Shown here piece after piece: positions 1-9,603 of a stretch of 64,000 nt of DNA. Location of the stretch: the NCBI GenBank assembly GCA_016342755.1, contig JAEINS010000006.1:62001-126000 (forward strand), given 5' to 3'. Origin of the DNA: Melioribacteraceae bacterium (lineage in GTDB: Bacteria > Bacteroidota > Ignavibacteria > Ignavibacteriales > Melioribacteraceae). Position 1 is the first letter of the stretch. Each line of letters begins with the position of its first letter. The position numbers and the translations under genes are program-made. The notes under the pieces are model-generated. The model was not told the DNA's origin. It was given only the letters and a program-made list of their open reading frames with translations, and ran no database searches.

Positions 1-387
1 GTTGATGGAATTATAATTATAAGCGGTATACTTGCATTTAGATCAATAGATATGGTGCCTTACGCAATTATTACAATTTTCACCCTTTCTAAAACGGTTG
101 ATACAGTCTTAACCGGACTTGATAATAGAAAAGCCGTATTTATTATTTCCGATCATCATGAAAAAGTCCGTGATATTATTCTTAATAAACTGGACAGAGG
201 CGGAACTTATTTATTAGGAAGGGGATTGTATTTTCATGAAGAAGACAGGAAAATAATTTTCACAGCATTAACCAGAAGGGAAATGGTTAATCTGCAAACA
301 TATATAAAGGAAGTTGATAAAGAGGCGTTTATTACCGTTGTTGATACAAACGAAATTATAGGAAGCGGATTTAAACCACTTACTTAA
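1..387 (+). CDS. YitT-like membrane protein, C-terminal part (5' truncated)
   Basis: The reading frame is open from the first base of the window, so the start and most of the membrane region lie upstream. The visible 128 residues begin with the end of a hydrophobic helix and then a soluble domain with DNRKAVFIISDHHEKV and GTYLLGRGLYF. This layout matches the DUF2179 domain that closes YitT-family integral membrane proteins, where GxT(x)L..xGxY is typical. YitT proteins are polytopic and of unsettled function; the DUF2179 domain resembles a PII-like ligand-binding fold. The first internal ATG is at 52 but is not a credible start because the family needs upstream membrane helices. No partner gene is visible. 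Confidence 0.75.
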   Translation, partial: VDGIIIISGILAFRSIDMVPYAIITIFTLSKTVDTVLTGLDNRKAVFIISDHHEKVRDIILNKLDRGGTYLLGRGLYFHEEDRKIIFTALTRREMVNLQTYIKEVDKEAFITVVDTNEIIGSGFKPLT

Positions 388-460
388 AAGGGCATTAATA
401 ATTACATTTGCAAATTCATTTTCTAATCAGTTTCTTAGAATGTTTAAATAAAGGAATCAG

Positions 461-3016
461 ATGAACAAGTTTAAAATTTTACCAGTTTTGGTTTTAGGAA
501 TCATATTATTCTATTTTATACAAAACGAAATAATAACTCAGCAAAAAGATAAAAGTATTAAAAAACCTAATGAGTGGTCTTGGATAAAAAGAACATATCC
601 TCATTATAAAGCAAATATAAATTCTCAGATTGATGCTATTAAAAAAGCAAAATTAATGCGGACGGAAAAATCATTAAGCAAAAAAAACAGCGATGCTGAA
701 TGGGAATTTGCCGGACCTCTTAACATTGGCGGAAGAATAACCGACATTGAATATAATCCCAAAGATCCTTCTATTATTTATGCGGGATCGGCGACAGGCG
801 GTGTATTAAAATCAGCAGACGGCGGTATAACCTGGGAATCTATTTTTGATGAACAATCATCTTTATCAATTGGTGATATTGGAATTGATCCGAACTTCCC
901 GGATACTATTTATGTAGGAACCGGAGAACCTAATGGCGGGCATAATAATTTTCCAGGAATCGGTATTTATAAATCTATTGATGCCGGTGAAACATGGGAT
1001 CATATTGGACTGGAAAAAAGTGCTTCAATAGGAAGAATAATTGTTGATCCTTCAGATTCTAAAATAGTTTATGCGGCAGCCGTTGGCTCATATTTTCTGC
1101 CAAATTCCGAAAGAGGTGTTTACAAAAGCACTGATGGCGGAGTAACATGGGAAAAGTCATTATACATAAGTGATTCAACAGGAGCGGTTGATATAGTTAT
1201 AAATCCCCAAAATCCTTCTATACTTTTAGTTTCAATGTGGGAGCGGGTTAGAAGACCTGACACTGGAACACATTTGTCTGGCAGATCTGGCGGAATATAT
1301 AAAACCACAAACGGCGGTTTTTCCTGGGAAGAAGTAACAGAAGGACTTCCAAATCCAAGGACAGAAGATGTTGGCAGAATAGGATTAACACTATGCCAGA
1401 GCAGCCCAAATGTAATTTATAGTTTATATAACGACGGTTCATATGTTACCGGTGTTTATAAATCAGTTGATTATGGTGATACATGGACAAAAATGAAAGA
1501 CCCGGGATTACAAGGCGGATTTAGCTGGTATTTTGGTCAGATAAGAGTTCATCCCAAAAATTCGAAATTGATTTATGCCCTCGATGTAGAAATGAAAAAG
1601 TTTAACACTAGTTTAGATGCATGGATTCCGATGCTTGATAATACATACGAATTACACGTTGATCATCATGCTTTAGCGTTTCATCCTACAGATTCGCTAA
1701 CGATTATTAACGGAAATGATGGCGGCATAAACATTTCTCATGATCTTGGTACAACCTGGCAGGCAACACCTTCGCTTCCAGTTACACAATTTTATGAAAT
1801 AGGTTTGGATAAAACTAATCCACAACGACTTTATGGCGGAACACAGGATAACAATACAATAAGAACCGCAACCGGTGCTTTAGACGATTGGGAATACCTT
1901 TTAGGAGGTGACGGCTTTTATGTGAATGTTGATCCGAACGATCCGGATATAATATATGCTGAATCACAATTTGGCGGATTAGTAAAAATAAAGGTTTACA
2001 ATGGTATTAAATATTATTTGAATGCCATGGAAGGAATTAACACTAATGATCCCACCAATTGGTCAACCCCCGTTATAATGGATCCAAATAACAGCAGCAC
2101 TCTCTATTATGGGACAAATAAAGTTTATAAAACTTCAAATAGCGCCGGGTCATGGGAAGCAATTAGTCCGGTTTTAAGTACTACTGAGAATGTTTCAAAT
2201 AATTCCCTTACTACTATTGATGTTGCTCCTTCAAACTCAAATATAGTTTATGCGGGTACAGGTAACGGTCGAGTCTGGATTTATAACGGAGAAGATTGGA
2301 AAGAAATTTCTGAAGGTCTTCCTAACCGCTGGGTAACCCGTGTAAAAGCCGATCCTAGAGATGCTTCAGTTGTCTATGTTACTTTTTCCGGCTTAAAATG
2401 GGTAGATCCGCAGCCGCATGTTTTTATGAGTGAAAATTTTGGAGAAACCTGGGAAGACATAAGTTCTAACCTTCCGGATTCTCCGGTTAACGCTTTTGAA
2501 ATTGATAGAAACGATTCCACTGTTTTATACCTTGGTTCTGATGTTGGTGCATATGTAAGTTTTAATAAGGGAACAAACTGGGAGCCAATAGCTGAGAATC
2601 TTCCAATAGTTTCTGTGTACGATATGAAAATTCACTCTACGGAAAACTATTTAGCAATCGGGACACACGGAAGAGGAATCTATAAAATTGATCTAAACAA
2701 AATTGTGAGTGTCGAAAATTCGCAAACAACCTTAATGAAAGATTACAGACTAAGCCAGAATTATCCCAATCCGTTTAACCCTTCTACCACTATCAATTAT
2801 AGAATTGGTAAAACCGGCTTGGTATCCTTAATAATTTATAACTCGCTGGGACAAGAAATTAAAACGCTTGTAAAAGAGAATCAAAGCAACGGTAATTACA
2901 GGGTTGCCTGGTACGGTGATGATAACAGGGGCAAACCGGTTTCCAGCGGAGTTTATTATTACAGGTTAGAATCTAAAGATTTTATTCAGGTAAAAAAAAT
3001 GAGTCTGGTTAAGTAA
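461..3016 (+). CDS. Secreted Asp-box beta-propeller protein with T9SS sorting domain
   Basis: This 851-residue protein starts with a hydrophobic signal/anchor (residues 4-22). Its body carries about nine Asp-box repeats of the S/DxGxTW type, for example DGGITW, DAGETW, DGGVTW, DYGDTW, DLGTTW and NFGETW, as in BNR/sortilin (VPS10-like) propellers. The last ~85 residues are a type IX secretion sorting domain: YPNPFNPST, then IYNSLGQEI, and the closing GVYYYRL...KKMSLVK. It should be exported to the periplasm and then secreted or attached to the surface by T9SS. Asp-box propellers occur in sialidases, xyloglucanases and adhesins; I see no residues that settle a catalytic role, so the substrate is unknown. 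An AAGGAATCAG ribosome-binding stretch precedes the ATG. Confidence 0.9.
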   Translation: MNKFKILPVLVLGIILFYFIQNEIITQQKDKSIKKPNEWSWIKRTYPHYKANINSQIDAIKKAKLMRTEKSLSKKNSDAEWEFAGPLNIGGRITDIEYNPKDPSIIYAGSATGGVLKSADGGITWESIFDEQSSLSIGDIGIDPNFPDTIYVGTGEPNGGHNNFPGIGIYKSIDAGETWDHIGLEKSASIGRIIVDPSDSKIVYAAAVGSYFLPNSERGVYKSTDGGVTWEKSLYISDSTGAVDIVINPQNPSILLVSMWERVRRPDTGTHLSGRSGGIYKTTNGGFSWEEVTEGLPNPRTEDVGRIGLTLCQSSPNVIYSLYNDGSYVTGVYKSVDYGDTWTKMKDPGLQGGFSWYFGQIRVHPKNSKLIYALDVEMKKFNTSLDAWIPMLDNTYELHVDHHALAFHPTDSLTIINGNDGGINISHDLGTTWQATPSLPVTQFYEIGLDKTNPQRLYGGTQDNNTIRTATGALDDWEYLLGGDGFYVNVDPNDPDIIYAESQFGGLVKIKVYNGIKYYLNAMEGINTNDPTNWSTPVIMDPNNSSTLYYGTNKVYKTSNSAGSWEAISPVLSTTENVSNNSLTTIDVAPSNSNIVYAGTGNGRVWIYNGEDWKEISEGLPNRWVTRVKADPRDASVVYVTFSGLKWVDPQPHVFMSENFGETWEDISSNLPDSPVNAFEIDRNDSTVLYLGSDVGAYVSFNKGTNWEPIAENLPIVSVYDMKIHSTENYLAIGTHGRGIYKIDLNKIVSVENSQTTLMKDYRLSQNYPNPFNPSTTINYRIGKTGLVSLIIYNSLGQEIKTLVKENQSNGNYRVAWYGDDNRGKPVSSGVYYYRLESKDFIQVKKMSLVK

Positions 3017-3059
3017 AATTTATTCTGGAGGATGCAAACTTTGTGTCTAAATTTTTTGT

Positions 3060-3083
3060 AGCCTGCTTAACCGCAAGCAGGCT
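3060..3083. repeat. Stem-loop between convergent genes
   Basis: A 9-bp perfect stem (AGCCTGCTT / AAGCAGGCT) with a 6-nt loop lies between the convergent propeller and RlpA genes. No T-run follows on either strand, so it is not a textbook intrinsic terminator. It may still stabilise 3' ends. Confidence 0.6.
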
Positions 3084-3101
3084 CAATATTACAACGTTAT
3101 C

Positions 3102-3578
3102 TCAATTAACCCTTTTATTATCGCCCATTACAAGAACTTCAATTTTCACTTGCTGTAATCCTTTATCAAGCATATCAAGTTCTTTTGCGGTTCCGTAAGA
3201 AAGATCAATAATTCTATCGGGATGCTGCGGCATTCTATCATTTATTTTTAAGACAACAGTTTTTTTATTACCCAGATTTGTTACTCTGATAATTGTGTTT
3301 AACGGCAGCGTTGGATGAGCGGCTGATAAATCATACATATTATAAATCTCGCCGTTTGCGGTCATTTTTTTGTGAAACTCATGAGCATAATATGAAGCAA
3401 TGCCTACTTCAACCATTTGCAATGAATCTGTTTTAACTGCCGATGGTTCCTTAGTATTATTAAACTCTGTTTGTTTTGGCACTTGTTCCAGTTTTTCTTC
3501 CGATGTAAACCGGGGAATACCTGCACATGCCGAAATCATAATTATAGAAAGAAGAAACTGAATTATAGTTTTATACAT
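3102..3578 (-). CDS. rlpA: RlpA-like double-psi beta-barrel lipoprotein
   Basis: A 158-residue lipoprotein: the N-terminus has a hydrophobic stretch ending in the lipobox ISAC, with Cys18 as the lipidated residue. The core matches the RlpA double-psi beta-barrel: GIASYYAHEFHKKMTANGE, then AAHPTLPLNT, VTNLGNKKTVVLKINDR and RIIDLSYGTAKEL. RlpA proteins bind or cleave denuded peptidoglycan strands; the catalytic Asp of the family sits in the INDR block, which is intact. There is no C-terminal SPOR domain, so recruitment to the septum by denuded glycan is not supported here. It is a single gene facing the propeller gene, with its promoter in the 3579-3706 gap shared with the M16 operon. Confidence 0.88.
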   Translation of the reverse strand: MYKTIIQFLLSIIMISACAGIPRFTSEEKLEQVPKQTEFNNTKEPSAVKTDSLQMVEVGIASYYAHEFHKKMTANGEIYNMYDLSAAHPTLPLNTIIRVTNLGNKKTVVLKINDRMPQHPDRIIDLSYGTAKELDMLDKGLQQVKIEVLVMGDNKRVN

Positions 3579-3706
3579 AGTGAAAATTTTATGTTAGTGA
3601 ATATCTTAATTCCAAAATATAATAATATTATTTCTTGATCAGAAACTAATAAAATTCTAAGTTTACCCATTGGTTTATTTTTAACTACATAATTAAAGGG
3701 GCTAAG

Positions 3707-5041
3707 ATGAAAAAAAGAAATCTAGTTGTACTATTTTTGCTTTTTATAACTACTCTTTCTTTTGGCCAAAGAAAGAATATTGAGTTTGAAGAGTATGATC
3801 TTGATAATGGACTTCATGTAATTCTTCATGAAGATCATTCCACACCAATAGTTGCTGTAACAATAATGTATCACGTAGGTTCTAAAAATGAAGATCCAAG
3901 CAGAACAGGTTTTGCGCACTTTTTTGAACACCTAATGTTCGAAGGATCTAAAAATATTCCCAGAGGCGAATTTGATAAAATCATTCAGAATAATGGCGGA
4001 ACACTTAACGCTAATACTTCACAGGACAGAACTTTTTATTATGAAATCTTACCGTCTAACCAATTAGAATTGGGATTATGGTTAGAATCTGAAAGACTTC
4101 TACATTTAAGACTTGATAGTATTGGTGTTGAAACACAAAGAAAAGTTGTGAAGGAAGAAAGAAGTCAGAGATACGATAATCAGCCTTACGGTTCTTTATT
4201 AGAAGAAACTTTTAAACGCGCTTATACAAAACATCCTTATCAGTGGATGCCAATCGGATCAGTACAATATATAGATCAGGCTACACTTAATGAATTTATG
4301 GAATTCCATAGTACTTTTTATGTGCCTAATAATGCTACTCTTTCTATTGCCGGCGATTTAAATATTGATGAAGCCAAAGAATTGATTGAAAAATATTTTG
4401 CGGATATTCCTAAAGGAACAAAAGAAATTTTTCGTCCAAGTATTGTTGAACCTCCAATGCAGTCAGAAGTACGCGATATAGTTTATGATAACATTCAGCT
4501 TCCATTAATAATGCAGGCATATCACAGTCCGGAGCAAAACAGCGATGACTATTATGCATTAAGCATGTTATCAACATTGCTTTCGAGAGGACAAAGTTCA
4601 AGAATGTATAAGTCATTAGTTGATAACCAGCAAAAAGCCGTCCAGGCAGGCTCATTCCCCTTCCCATCGGAAGATCCGGGTCTGGTTCTTGTTTATTCAA
4701 TTGCCAATGCCGGTGTTGATGCTAACGAACTTGAAAACGCTATGGAAGTAGAATTGGATAAAGTTAAAAACGAAATGATTACTGAAAAGGAATTTCAGAA
4801 ACTCCGAAATCAAATGGAAAATAGCTTTGTAAATGGTAATTCAACAGTTGCCGGTATAGCTGAAAGTCTTGCAGACTACCATGTTTATTATGGCGACGCA
4901 CATTTAATTAATAATGAGATTGATAGATATTTAAGTGTAACAATGGAAGATATAAAGAATGCGGCAAATAAATACCTGACAAAAGATAATAGAGTTGTTC
5001 TGCATTATTTACCTAAATCAGCTAAACTGGAAAATAAATAA
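3707..5041 (+). CDS. M16 family zinc metallopeptidase (catalytic subunit)
   Basis: A 444-residue periplasmic protease with a signal peptide ending near SFGQ (residue 21). The inverted zinc motif HFFEH is at residues 71-75 and the third metal ligand, a Glu in VVKEERSQR, is about 75 residues downstream, so the catalytic site is complete. Two M16 halves are present, with the second half (about 190-440) being the structural domain. It is followed 23 nt later by an M16 paralogue without the zinc motif. Paired active/inactive M16 genes form heterodimers in related bacteria, which is the likely arrangement here. Natural substrates of such pairs are mostly undefined, with peptide turnover in the periplasm being the usual proposal. 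Confidence 0.93.
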   Translation: MKKRNLVVLFLLFITTLSFGQRKNIEFEEYDLDNGLHVILHEDHSTPIVAVTIMYHVGSKNEDPSRTGFAHFFEHLMFEGSKNIPRGEFDKIIQNNGGTLNANTSQDRTFYYEILPSNQLELGLWLESERLLHLRLDSIGVETQRKVVKEERSQRYDNQPYGSLLEETFKRAYTKHPYQWMPIGSVQYIDQATLNEFMEFHSTFYVPNNATLSIAGDLNIDEAKELIEKYFADIPKGTKEIFRPSIVEPPMQSEVRDIVYDNIQLPLIMQAYHSPEQNSDDYYALSMLSTLLSRGQSSRMYKSLVDNQQKAVQAGSFPFPSEDPGLVLVYSIANAGVDANELENAMEVELDKVKNEMITEKEFQKLRNQMENSFVNGNSTVAGIAESLADYHVYYGDAHLINNEIDRYLSVTMEDIKNAANKYLTKDNRVVLHYLPKSAKLENK

Positions 5042-5064
5042 ATTGAATAATTGGAGATTTGAAA

Positions 5065-7140
5065 ATGAGATATAAATTAATTGCTGCCCTTTTAGTTCTA
5101 TTATTTTCGTTTGAAGTTGTTGCGCAGGTTGATAGAAGTAAACAGCCTGAGCCGGGTCCGGCGCCGGAAATACAGATAGGTGATTACGAATCATTTACAC
5201 TTGAGAACGGATTAAAAGTATTTGTAGTTGAAAATGATAAACTTCCTAAAGTTACTTTCAGATTGATACTTGACAGAGACCCAATATTAGAAGGTGAAAA
5301 CGCTGGTTATGTATCGGCGGCAGGAAGCCTTTTAAGAACCGCGACTAAAACCCGAACCAAAGATCAAATTGATGAAGAAGTTGATTTCATCGGTGCATCG
5401 CTGGGTACGTCTTCTTCAAGCATTTATGGTTCGTGTTTAACTAAACATCAGGAAAACTTTGTTGAACTGATGGCGGATGTAATTTTAAATGCTGAGTTCA
5501 AACAAGAGGAATTGGATAAAGTAAAAAAACAAATGATGTCAGGATTACAATCAAAAAAATCTGATCCAAAAACAATTGCAAACGATGTTAGACTAGCTAT
5601 AACTTATGGAGAAGATCATCCTTACGGCGAAATAATGACTGAATCGTCAGTTGAATCGATAACTTTGGAGCATTGTAAAAATTATTACGAAACTTTCTGG
5701 AAACCAAACGCGGCTTACATGGCTATTGTTGGCGATATTGATAAAGACGACGCGGAAGAATTAGTAAACAAATATTTTGGCGCATGGACTAAAAATGAAA
5801 TTCCAACAGCCAAATTTAAAACTCCCAAAGCTCCTTTAGTTACAAAGGTTAATGTTGTTGACAGACCCGAATCAGTTCAGTCAGTTATTAACATTACTTA
5901 TCCTATTAAACTTATGAAAGGCAGCGCAGATGTAATTCCGGTTTCAATATTAAATACAATTCTGGGCGGAAGTTTCAGATCACGGTTAAACCAGAATTTG
6001 CGTGAAAAACACGGCTGGACTTACGGAGCCGGTTCCAGCATGGAATCTGACGAACTGATTGGATCATTTAGAGCATCAAGTGAAGTTAAATCAGCAGTAA
6101 CCGATAGTGCTGTCACCGAGTTTTTATTTGAAATGAAAGAACTTCGCGACAATAAAATAACAGAAAAAGAACTTCAGGAAACAAAAAATTATTTAACCGG
6201 AAGTTTTTCAAGATCACTCGAAAGTCCAAATACCATTGCAAGTTTTGCCTTGAATATTGAACGATATAACCTTCCAAAAGATTATTATAAAAATTATCTT
6301 AAACAATTAAACGTTGTTACGGTTGATGATGTTCAAAGAGTTGCAAAAAAATATTTAAAACCAAATAAGGCTCACATCCTGGTTGTTGGTAATTCTGCCG
6401 ACTTTGCGGATGAGATCGAGAAATTTAGTCCTGGCGGGAAAATAACCTACTACGATGCGTTTGCGGAAAAATATGATCCGTCAGTTAAAAACATTCCGGA
6501 AGGCATGAACGCGCAAAAAGTTATTGATAGTTACATTGATGCAATTGGCGGAAAGGAAAAAGTATCGGCAATAAATGATGTTAAGATGGTAATGAAAGGT
6601 TCCGTACAGACTATGGAAATGTCTATTACTATCTGGAAAAAGGCTCCTAATATGGTTAAATCTCTTGTTGAAGTTGGTGCAATGAAACAGACTACTGTAT
6701 TTGACGGAGAACATGGTAAGTCATCTGCAATGGGACAGGAAAAGGTTTTTGAAGGAAAAGAGCTGGAAGAAATGAAAATAACATCAGTTATAAATCCTGA
6801 ATTAAAACTTGATGAATATGGTGTTAAATCGGAATTAACGGGTCTTGAAACTATTGATGGAAAAGATGCTTATAAAATAGTTTTTGAATTACCGACCGGA
6901 AAAAAAACTACATCATATTTTGATGCGGAAACATTCTTAAAAATAAAAGAAGTTTCAACACTGGATTCTCCTCAGGGTCCAATAACACAGCAGGCTGTGT
7001 TTGCTGATTATAAAGATATAAACGGTGTCAAATTCCCTTCAACTGTTTCGCAGCAGTTTGGGCCACAAAGTATTCAGTTAAAAGTTGAATTAGTTGAGTA
7101 TAACACCGGTTTAGAAGATTCAATGTTTAAAGTTCAATAG
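5065..7140 (+). CDS. Inactive M16 peptidase subunit fused to a LolA-like C-terminal domain
   Basis: I start at ATG 5065 (MRYKLIAALL), not the TTG six bases upstream, because GGAG at 5053-5056 is well spaced for it and it gives a clean signal peptide ending VVAQ. The product is 691 residues. Residues ~35-470 are an M16 fold in which the HxxEH motif is absent (the equivalent region reads GYVSAAGSLL). The R/Y-type second-half motif region FRSRLNQNLREKHGWTYG is well kept, as in the non-catalytic partner of M16 heterodimers. Residues ~475-690 (IDSYIDAIGGKEKV onward) look like an outer-membrane lipoprotein-sorting (LolA/LppX-like) beta domain. This fusion is the odd feature. The gene follows the active M16 gene directly. 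Confidence 0.88.
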   Translation: MRYKLIAALLVLLFSFEVVAQVDRSKQPEPGPAPEIQIGDYESFTLENGLKVFVVENDKLPKVTFRLILDRDPILEGENAGYVSAAGSLLRTATKTRTKDQIDEEVDFIGASLGTSSSSIYGSCLTKHQENFVELMADVILNAEFKQEELDKVKKQMMSGLQSKKSDPKTIANDVRLAITYGEDHPYGEIMTESSVESITLEHCKNYYETFWKPNAAYMAIVGDIDKDDAEELVNKYFGAWTKNEIPTAKFKTPKAPLVTKVNVVDRPESVQSVINITYPIKLMKGSADVIPVSILNTILGGSFRSRLNQNLREKHGWTYGAGSSMESDELIGSFRASSEVKSAVTDSAVTEFLFEMKELRDNKITEKELQETKNYLTGSFSRSLESPNTIASFALNIERYNLPKDYYKNYLKQLNVVTVDDVQRVAKKYLKPNKAHILVVGNSADFADEIEKFSPGGKITYYDAFAEKYDPSVKNIPEGMNAQKVIDSYIDAIGGKEKVSAINDVKMVMKGSVQTMEMSITIWKKAPNMVKSLVEVGAMKQTTVFDGEHGKSSAMGQEKVFEGKELEEMKITSVINPELKLDEYGVKSELTGLETIDGKDAYKIVFELPTGKKTTSYFDAETFLKIKEVSTLDSPQGPITQQAVFADYKDINGVKFPSTVSQQFGPQSIQLKVELVEYNTGLEDSMFKVQ

Positions 7141-7153
7141 ATATAAATATTTT

Positions 7154-7191
7154 AAAAGGGTGAAAGCGTATTTTATGTTTTCACCTTTTTT
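7154..7191 (+). terminator. Intrinsic terminator of the M16 operon
   Basis: A 12-bp stem (AAAAGGGTGAAA pairing with TTTCACCTTTTT, one G-U pair) with a 13-nt loop ends in a T-run, 13 bases after the M16 stop codon. Confidence 0.85.
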
Positions 7192-7280
7192 ATTCATCTT
7201 CCTTAAATTTCCTAAATCAGAAATAAAAACTTAATTCGAAATTGCTGGCAAACATATTGCCATGTAAAATTGAAAGTTAT

Positions 7281-7340
7281 GTCAGTCCGGGCGAAGCCGG
7301 TAACTAACTATTTTAGGGTATTTTCACTCTTCGGCCCGGC
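7281..7340. repeat. Degenerate GTCAGT-type dispersed repeat in a 342-bp gap
   Basis: The gap 7141-7482 holds the M16 terminator and, at 7281-7340, an imperfect inverted repeat (CCGGGCGAAG at 7287-7296 against CTTCGGCCCGG at 7329-7339). It begins GTCAGTCCGGGCGAAGCCGG, which resembles worn copies of the GTCAGTTCGAGCGAAG-type intergenic repeats common in this phylum (from memory). I see no gene in the gap. Confidence 0.5.
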
Positions 7341-7482
7341 TCGGAGCAACATAATAAATTTGATTGAGTCTGTTAATTCTTCCTTTTATAATTTATTTAT
7401 ATTATTCTTTTCCTTCTCCAAAATTTTGTAATAAAATATTATATTTAGTAATCCTAAAAAAAACAAAACGCCTGGAAATTTT

Positions 7483-9063
7483 ATGAAATTTACAACGGAA
7501 AAACTCCGGCAGCTTGCAAAAGATGATTCTGCTTATGAAAAACTTCTGAATTTATTTAATTCATTTAACAACAATCAGAATGGTATTAAGCTAGGGAGAA
7601 TAAAAGACAGAATTTCTTCGAATAATCTTGATGCATATTTTTGGTCCAGAGAATTTATTGACGGACAGAAAGTAGTTAATTTCACTGATTCGGTAGTGAG
7701 AATTACCGGCTATACTGTTGAAGAAATCATTAAAAAACCAGGCAGAATGCTGGCGTTTATTTCTGAAGAAGATATAAGTAAAGTTAAATCTGAAATGATA
7801 GAGTTTGAGTCTGATCCAAACAAAGGTTCTTTAGTTCTGGAATATCGAATTATAAGAAATGATGGCGATATAATATGGGTTAAGGAGTTTTTATCAGTTA
7901 TACGCGATGAAAAAGGGAAAGTATTAAAATATAATAGTTTTGTTCAGGATATAACGGCTATAAAGGAAAAAGAATCTGAACTGAATAAAAAGATTGAGCT
8001 GCTTCAGGAAATCAATTCTCAGAAAGACCGCTTTATATCGATAGTTTCGCATGATCTGCGCTCACCATTTACCAGTTTACTTGGGTTTTCAGAAATTCTC
8101 ATAAATGAACCTGATTTGCCTGAAGAAATGAAGAGCGAGTATTTGGGCTATATTTATGAAGCCTCACAAACTCAATTACAAATGATTAATTATCTGCTTG
8201 ACTGGTCGCGGCTTCAAACCGGACGTCTTACAATTGAACCTTGCAGACTGAGTGTTTTAAATCTTGTTAATAACTGTGTTTCGGTTCTTACAGGCAACCT
8301 GATTAAAAAACATATTGAAATTAAAGTTGATGTGCCGGACAATCTTTTTATAAATGCCGATGAACGCTTAATAAATCAGTCAGTTCAAAACATTCTTAGT
8401 AATGCTATTAAGTTTACTCCTAACAATAAAAAAATATTTGTAAGCGCAAATACTTTTAAAGAAGGACTTATAGAAATTACAGTTAAAGATGAAGGTATTG
8501 GTATTTCTGAGGAGAACCAGGAAAAACTATTTAAGATTGATAAAAAATTATCGCTAGTGGGAACCAACGGAGAAAAAGGAAGCGGACTTGGGTTAACGCT
8601 GGTTAAAGAAATTATTGAAAAACATCATGGTGAAATTTGGTTTTACTCGAAGTTTGGTGAAGGAAGTGAATTTCATTTTACTATGCCTACTGCCAAAAAT
8701 ACTGTTATTGTTGTTGAGGAAAACAAAGAAGCTTACAAAAAGTATGAATCAATTATACAAGAAGTTTTGCCTCATTTCGAAATAATACAATCCAGTACAG
8801 GTTATGAAGCTATTAGATTAATACTTCATGATCCGCCATCGATGATTATATCTGATCATAACATGTCTCTTATGAACGGAATTCAACTGGTTGAAGCTGT
8901 TCGTAAAAAAGAAATAAACAGAGAAATACCAATTATAATAGTCTCTGAAACTTTTAATGATGAATTGCTTTTAAAATATAAACGACTAAATGTTAATAGT
9001 GTTATTAGGAAACCGATTAAAGAAGAGGATTTAATATATCACATTGAAAGCAGTGTGTTATAA
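7483..9063 (+). CDS. PAS-domain hybrid sensor histidine kinase with C-terminal receiver
   Basis: A 526-residue soluble hybrid kinase. A PAS/PAC sensor occupies about residues 45-165 (YFWSREF, VRITGYTVEEI, VQDITAIKE). The HisKA dimerisation domain follows with phospho-acceptor His190 in SHDLRSPF. The HATPase domain has the N-box at LSNAIKFTPN (~306), G1 DEGIGIS (~336) and G2 GSGLGLTL (~366). A receiver domain at ~405-526 keeps the phosphorylatable Asp458 (SDHNM), Ser488 and Lys510. No transmembrane segment is seen, so it senses a cytoplasmic cue. It is the first gene of a tight four-gene operon with a NusG-like factor, an exoribonuclease and a sirtuin, but no separate output regulator is encoded beside it. 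Confidence 0.93.
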   Translation: MKFTTEKLRQLAKDDSAYEKLLNLFNSFNNNQNGIKLGRIKDRISSNNLDAYFWSREFIDGQKVVNFTDSVVRITGYTVEEIIKKPGRMLAFISEEDISKVKSEMIEFESDPNKGSLVLEYRIIRNDGDIIWVKEFLSVIRDEKGKVLKYNSFVQDITAIKEKESELNKKIELLQEINSQKDRFISIVSHDLRSPFTSLLGFSEILINEPDLPEEMKSEYLGYIYEASQTQLQMINYLLDWSRLQTGRLTIEPCRLSVLNLVNNCVSVLTGNLIKKHIEIKVDVPDNLFINADERLINQSVQNILSNAIKFTPNNKKIFVSANTFKEGLIEITVKDEGIGISEENQEKLFKIDKKLSLVGTNGEKGSGLGLTLVKEIIEKHHGEIWFYSKFGEGSEFHFTMPTAKNTVIVVEENKEAYKKYESIIQEVLPHFEIIQSSTGYEAIRLILHDPPSMIISDHNMSLMNGIQLVEAVRKKEINREIPIIIVSETFNDELLLKYKRLNVNSVIRKPIKEEDLIYHIESSVL

Positions 9064-9093
9064 TTAAACCTTTGCAGTAACATGGGAATTGAA

Positions 9094-9603
9094 ATGAAAG
9101 AAATAAAAAGATACTGGTACGCATTATATACAAAGCCAAAGCATGAATTTAAAGCAGCAGATAGAATACGCTCGATTGATATTGAATATTATCTGCCGAC
9201 AATAACTACTGTTAAACAATGGAGTGACAGAAAGAAGAAAGTAACGGAACCTTTATTCAAAGGCTATATATTTGTTAAAGCCAATGAAACTGAGAGGTTT
9301 TTGGTATTGGCTCTTGACGGCATTGTAAATACGGTGTGTTTCGGAGGTAAGCCTTCCAGGATTCCGGATTGGGAAATAGAAAACTTAAAAAGGATGATGG
9401 AAATTGATCCGAATGTTATAGTGTCTGAAAAAATACCGATAGGAAGCTTGGTTAAAGTTATTGAGGGACCATTTGCCGGTATTGAAGGAAATGTCTGTGA
9501 GGAAGAAAATAACGAGAGAATGCTTGGGATTACTGTTAATCTTTTAAGACGTTCGGTTCTTGTAAAATTACCGATGGATAATGTTATAGAAACTAAAAAT
9601 TAG
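9094..9603 (+). CDS. NusG/RfaH-family (UpxY-like) transcription antitermination factor
   Basis: A 169-residue protein with the NusG N-terminal (NGN) fold: WYALYTKPKHEFKAADRI at the start, YLPTITTVKQWSDRKK, and LFKGYIFVK. This is followed by a KOW domain around residues 115-160 (IGSLVKVIEGPFAGIEG). Its size and motifs match the specialised RfaH/UpxY group, not housekeeping NusG. These bind RNA polymerase at particular operons and suppress early termination. I prefer ATG 9094 (GGGA at 9084-9087) to the upstream in-frame ATG at 9082. The gene abuts the next one: its TAG ends at 9603 and the next ATG begins at 9604, so translation is probably coupled. UpxY genes usually head polysaccharide operons, which is not the case here. 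Confidence 0.85.
   Translation: MKEIKRYWYALYTKPKHEFKAADRIRSIDIEYYLPTITTVKQWSDRKKKVTEPLFKGYIFVKANETERFLVLALDGIVNTVCFGGKPSRIPDWEIENLKRMMEIDPNVIVSEKIPIGSLVKVIEGPFAGIEGNVCEEENNERMLGITVNLLRRSVLVKLPMDNVIETKN

Noticed and set aside
9094-9603. Marker of a polysaccharide biosynthesis operon (UpxY)
   Set aside because: No glycosyltransferase or Wzx/Wzy-type genes follow; the neighbours are an exoribonuclease and a sirtuin.
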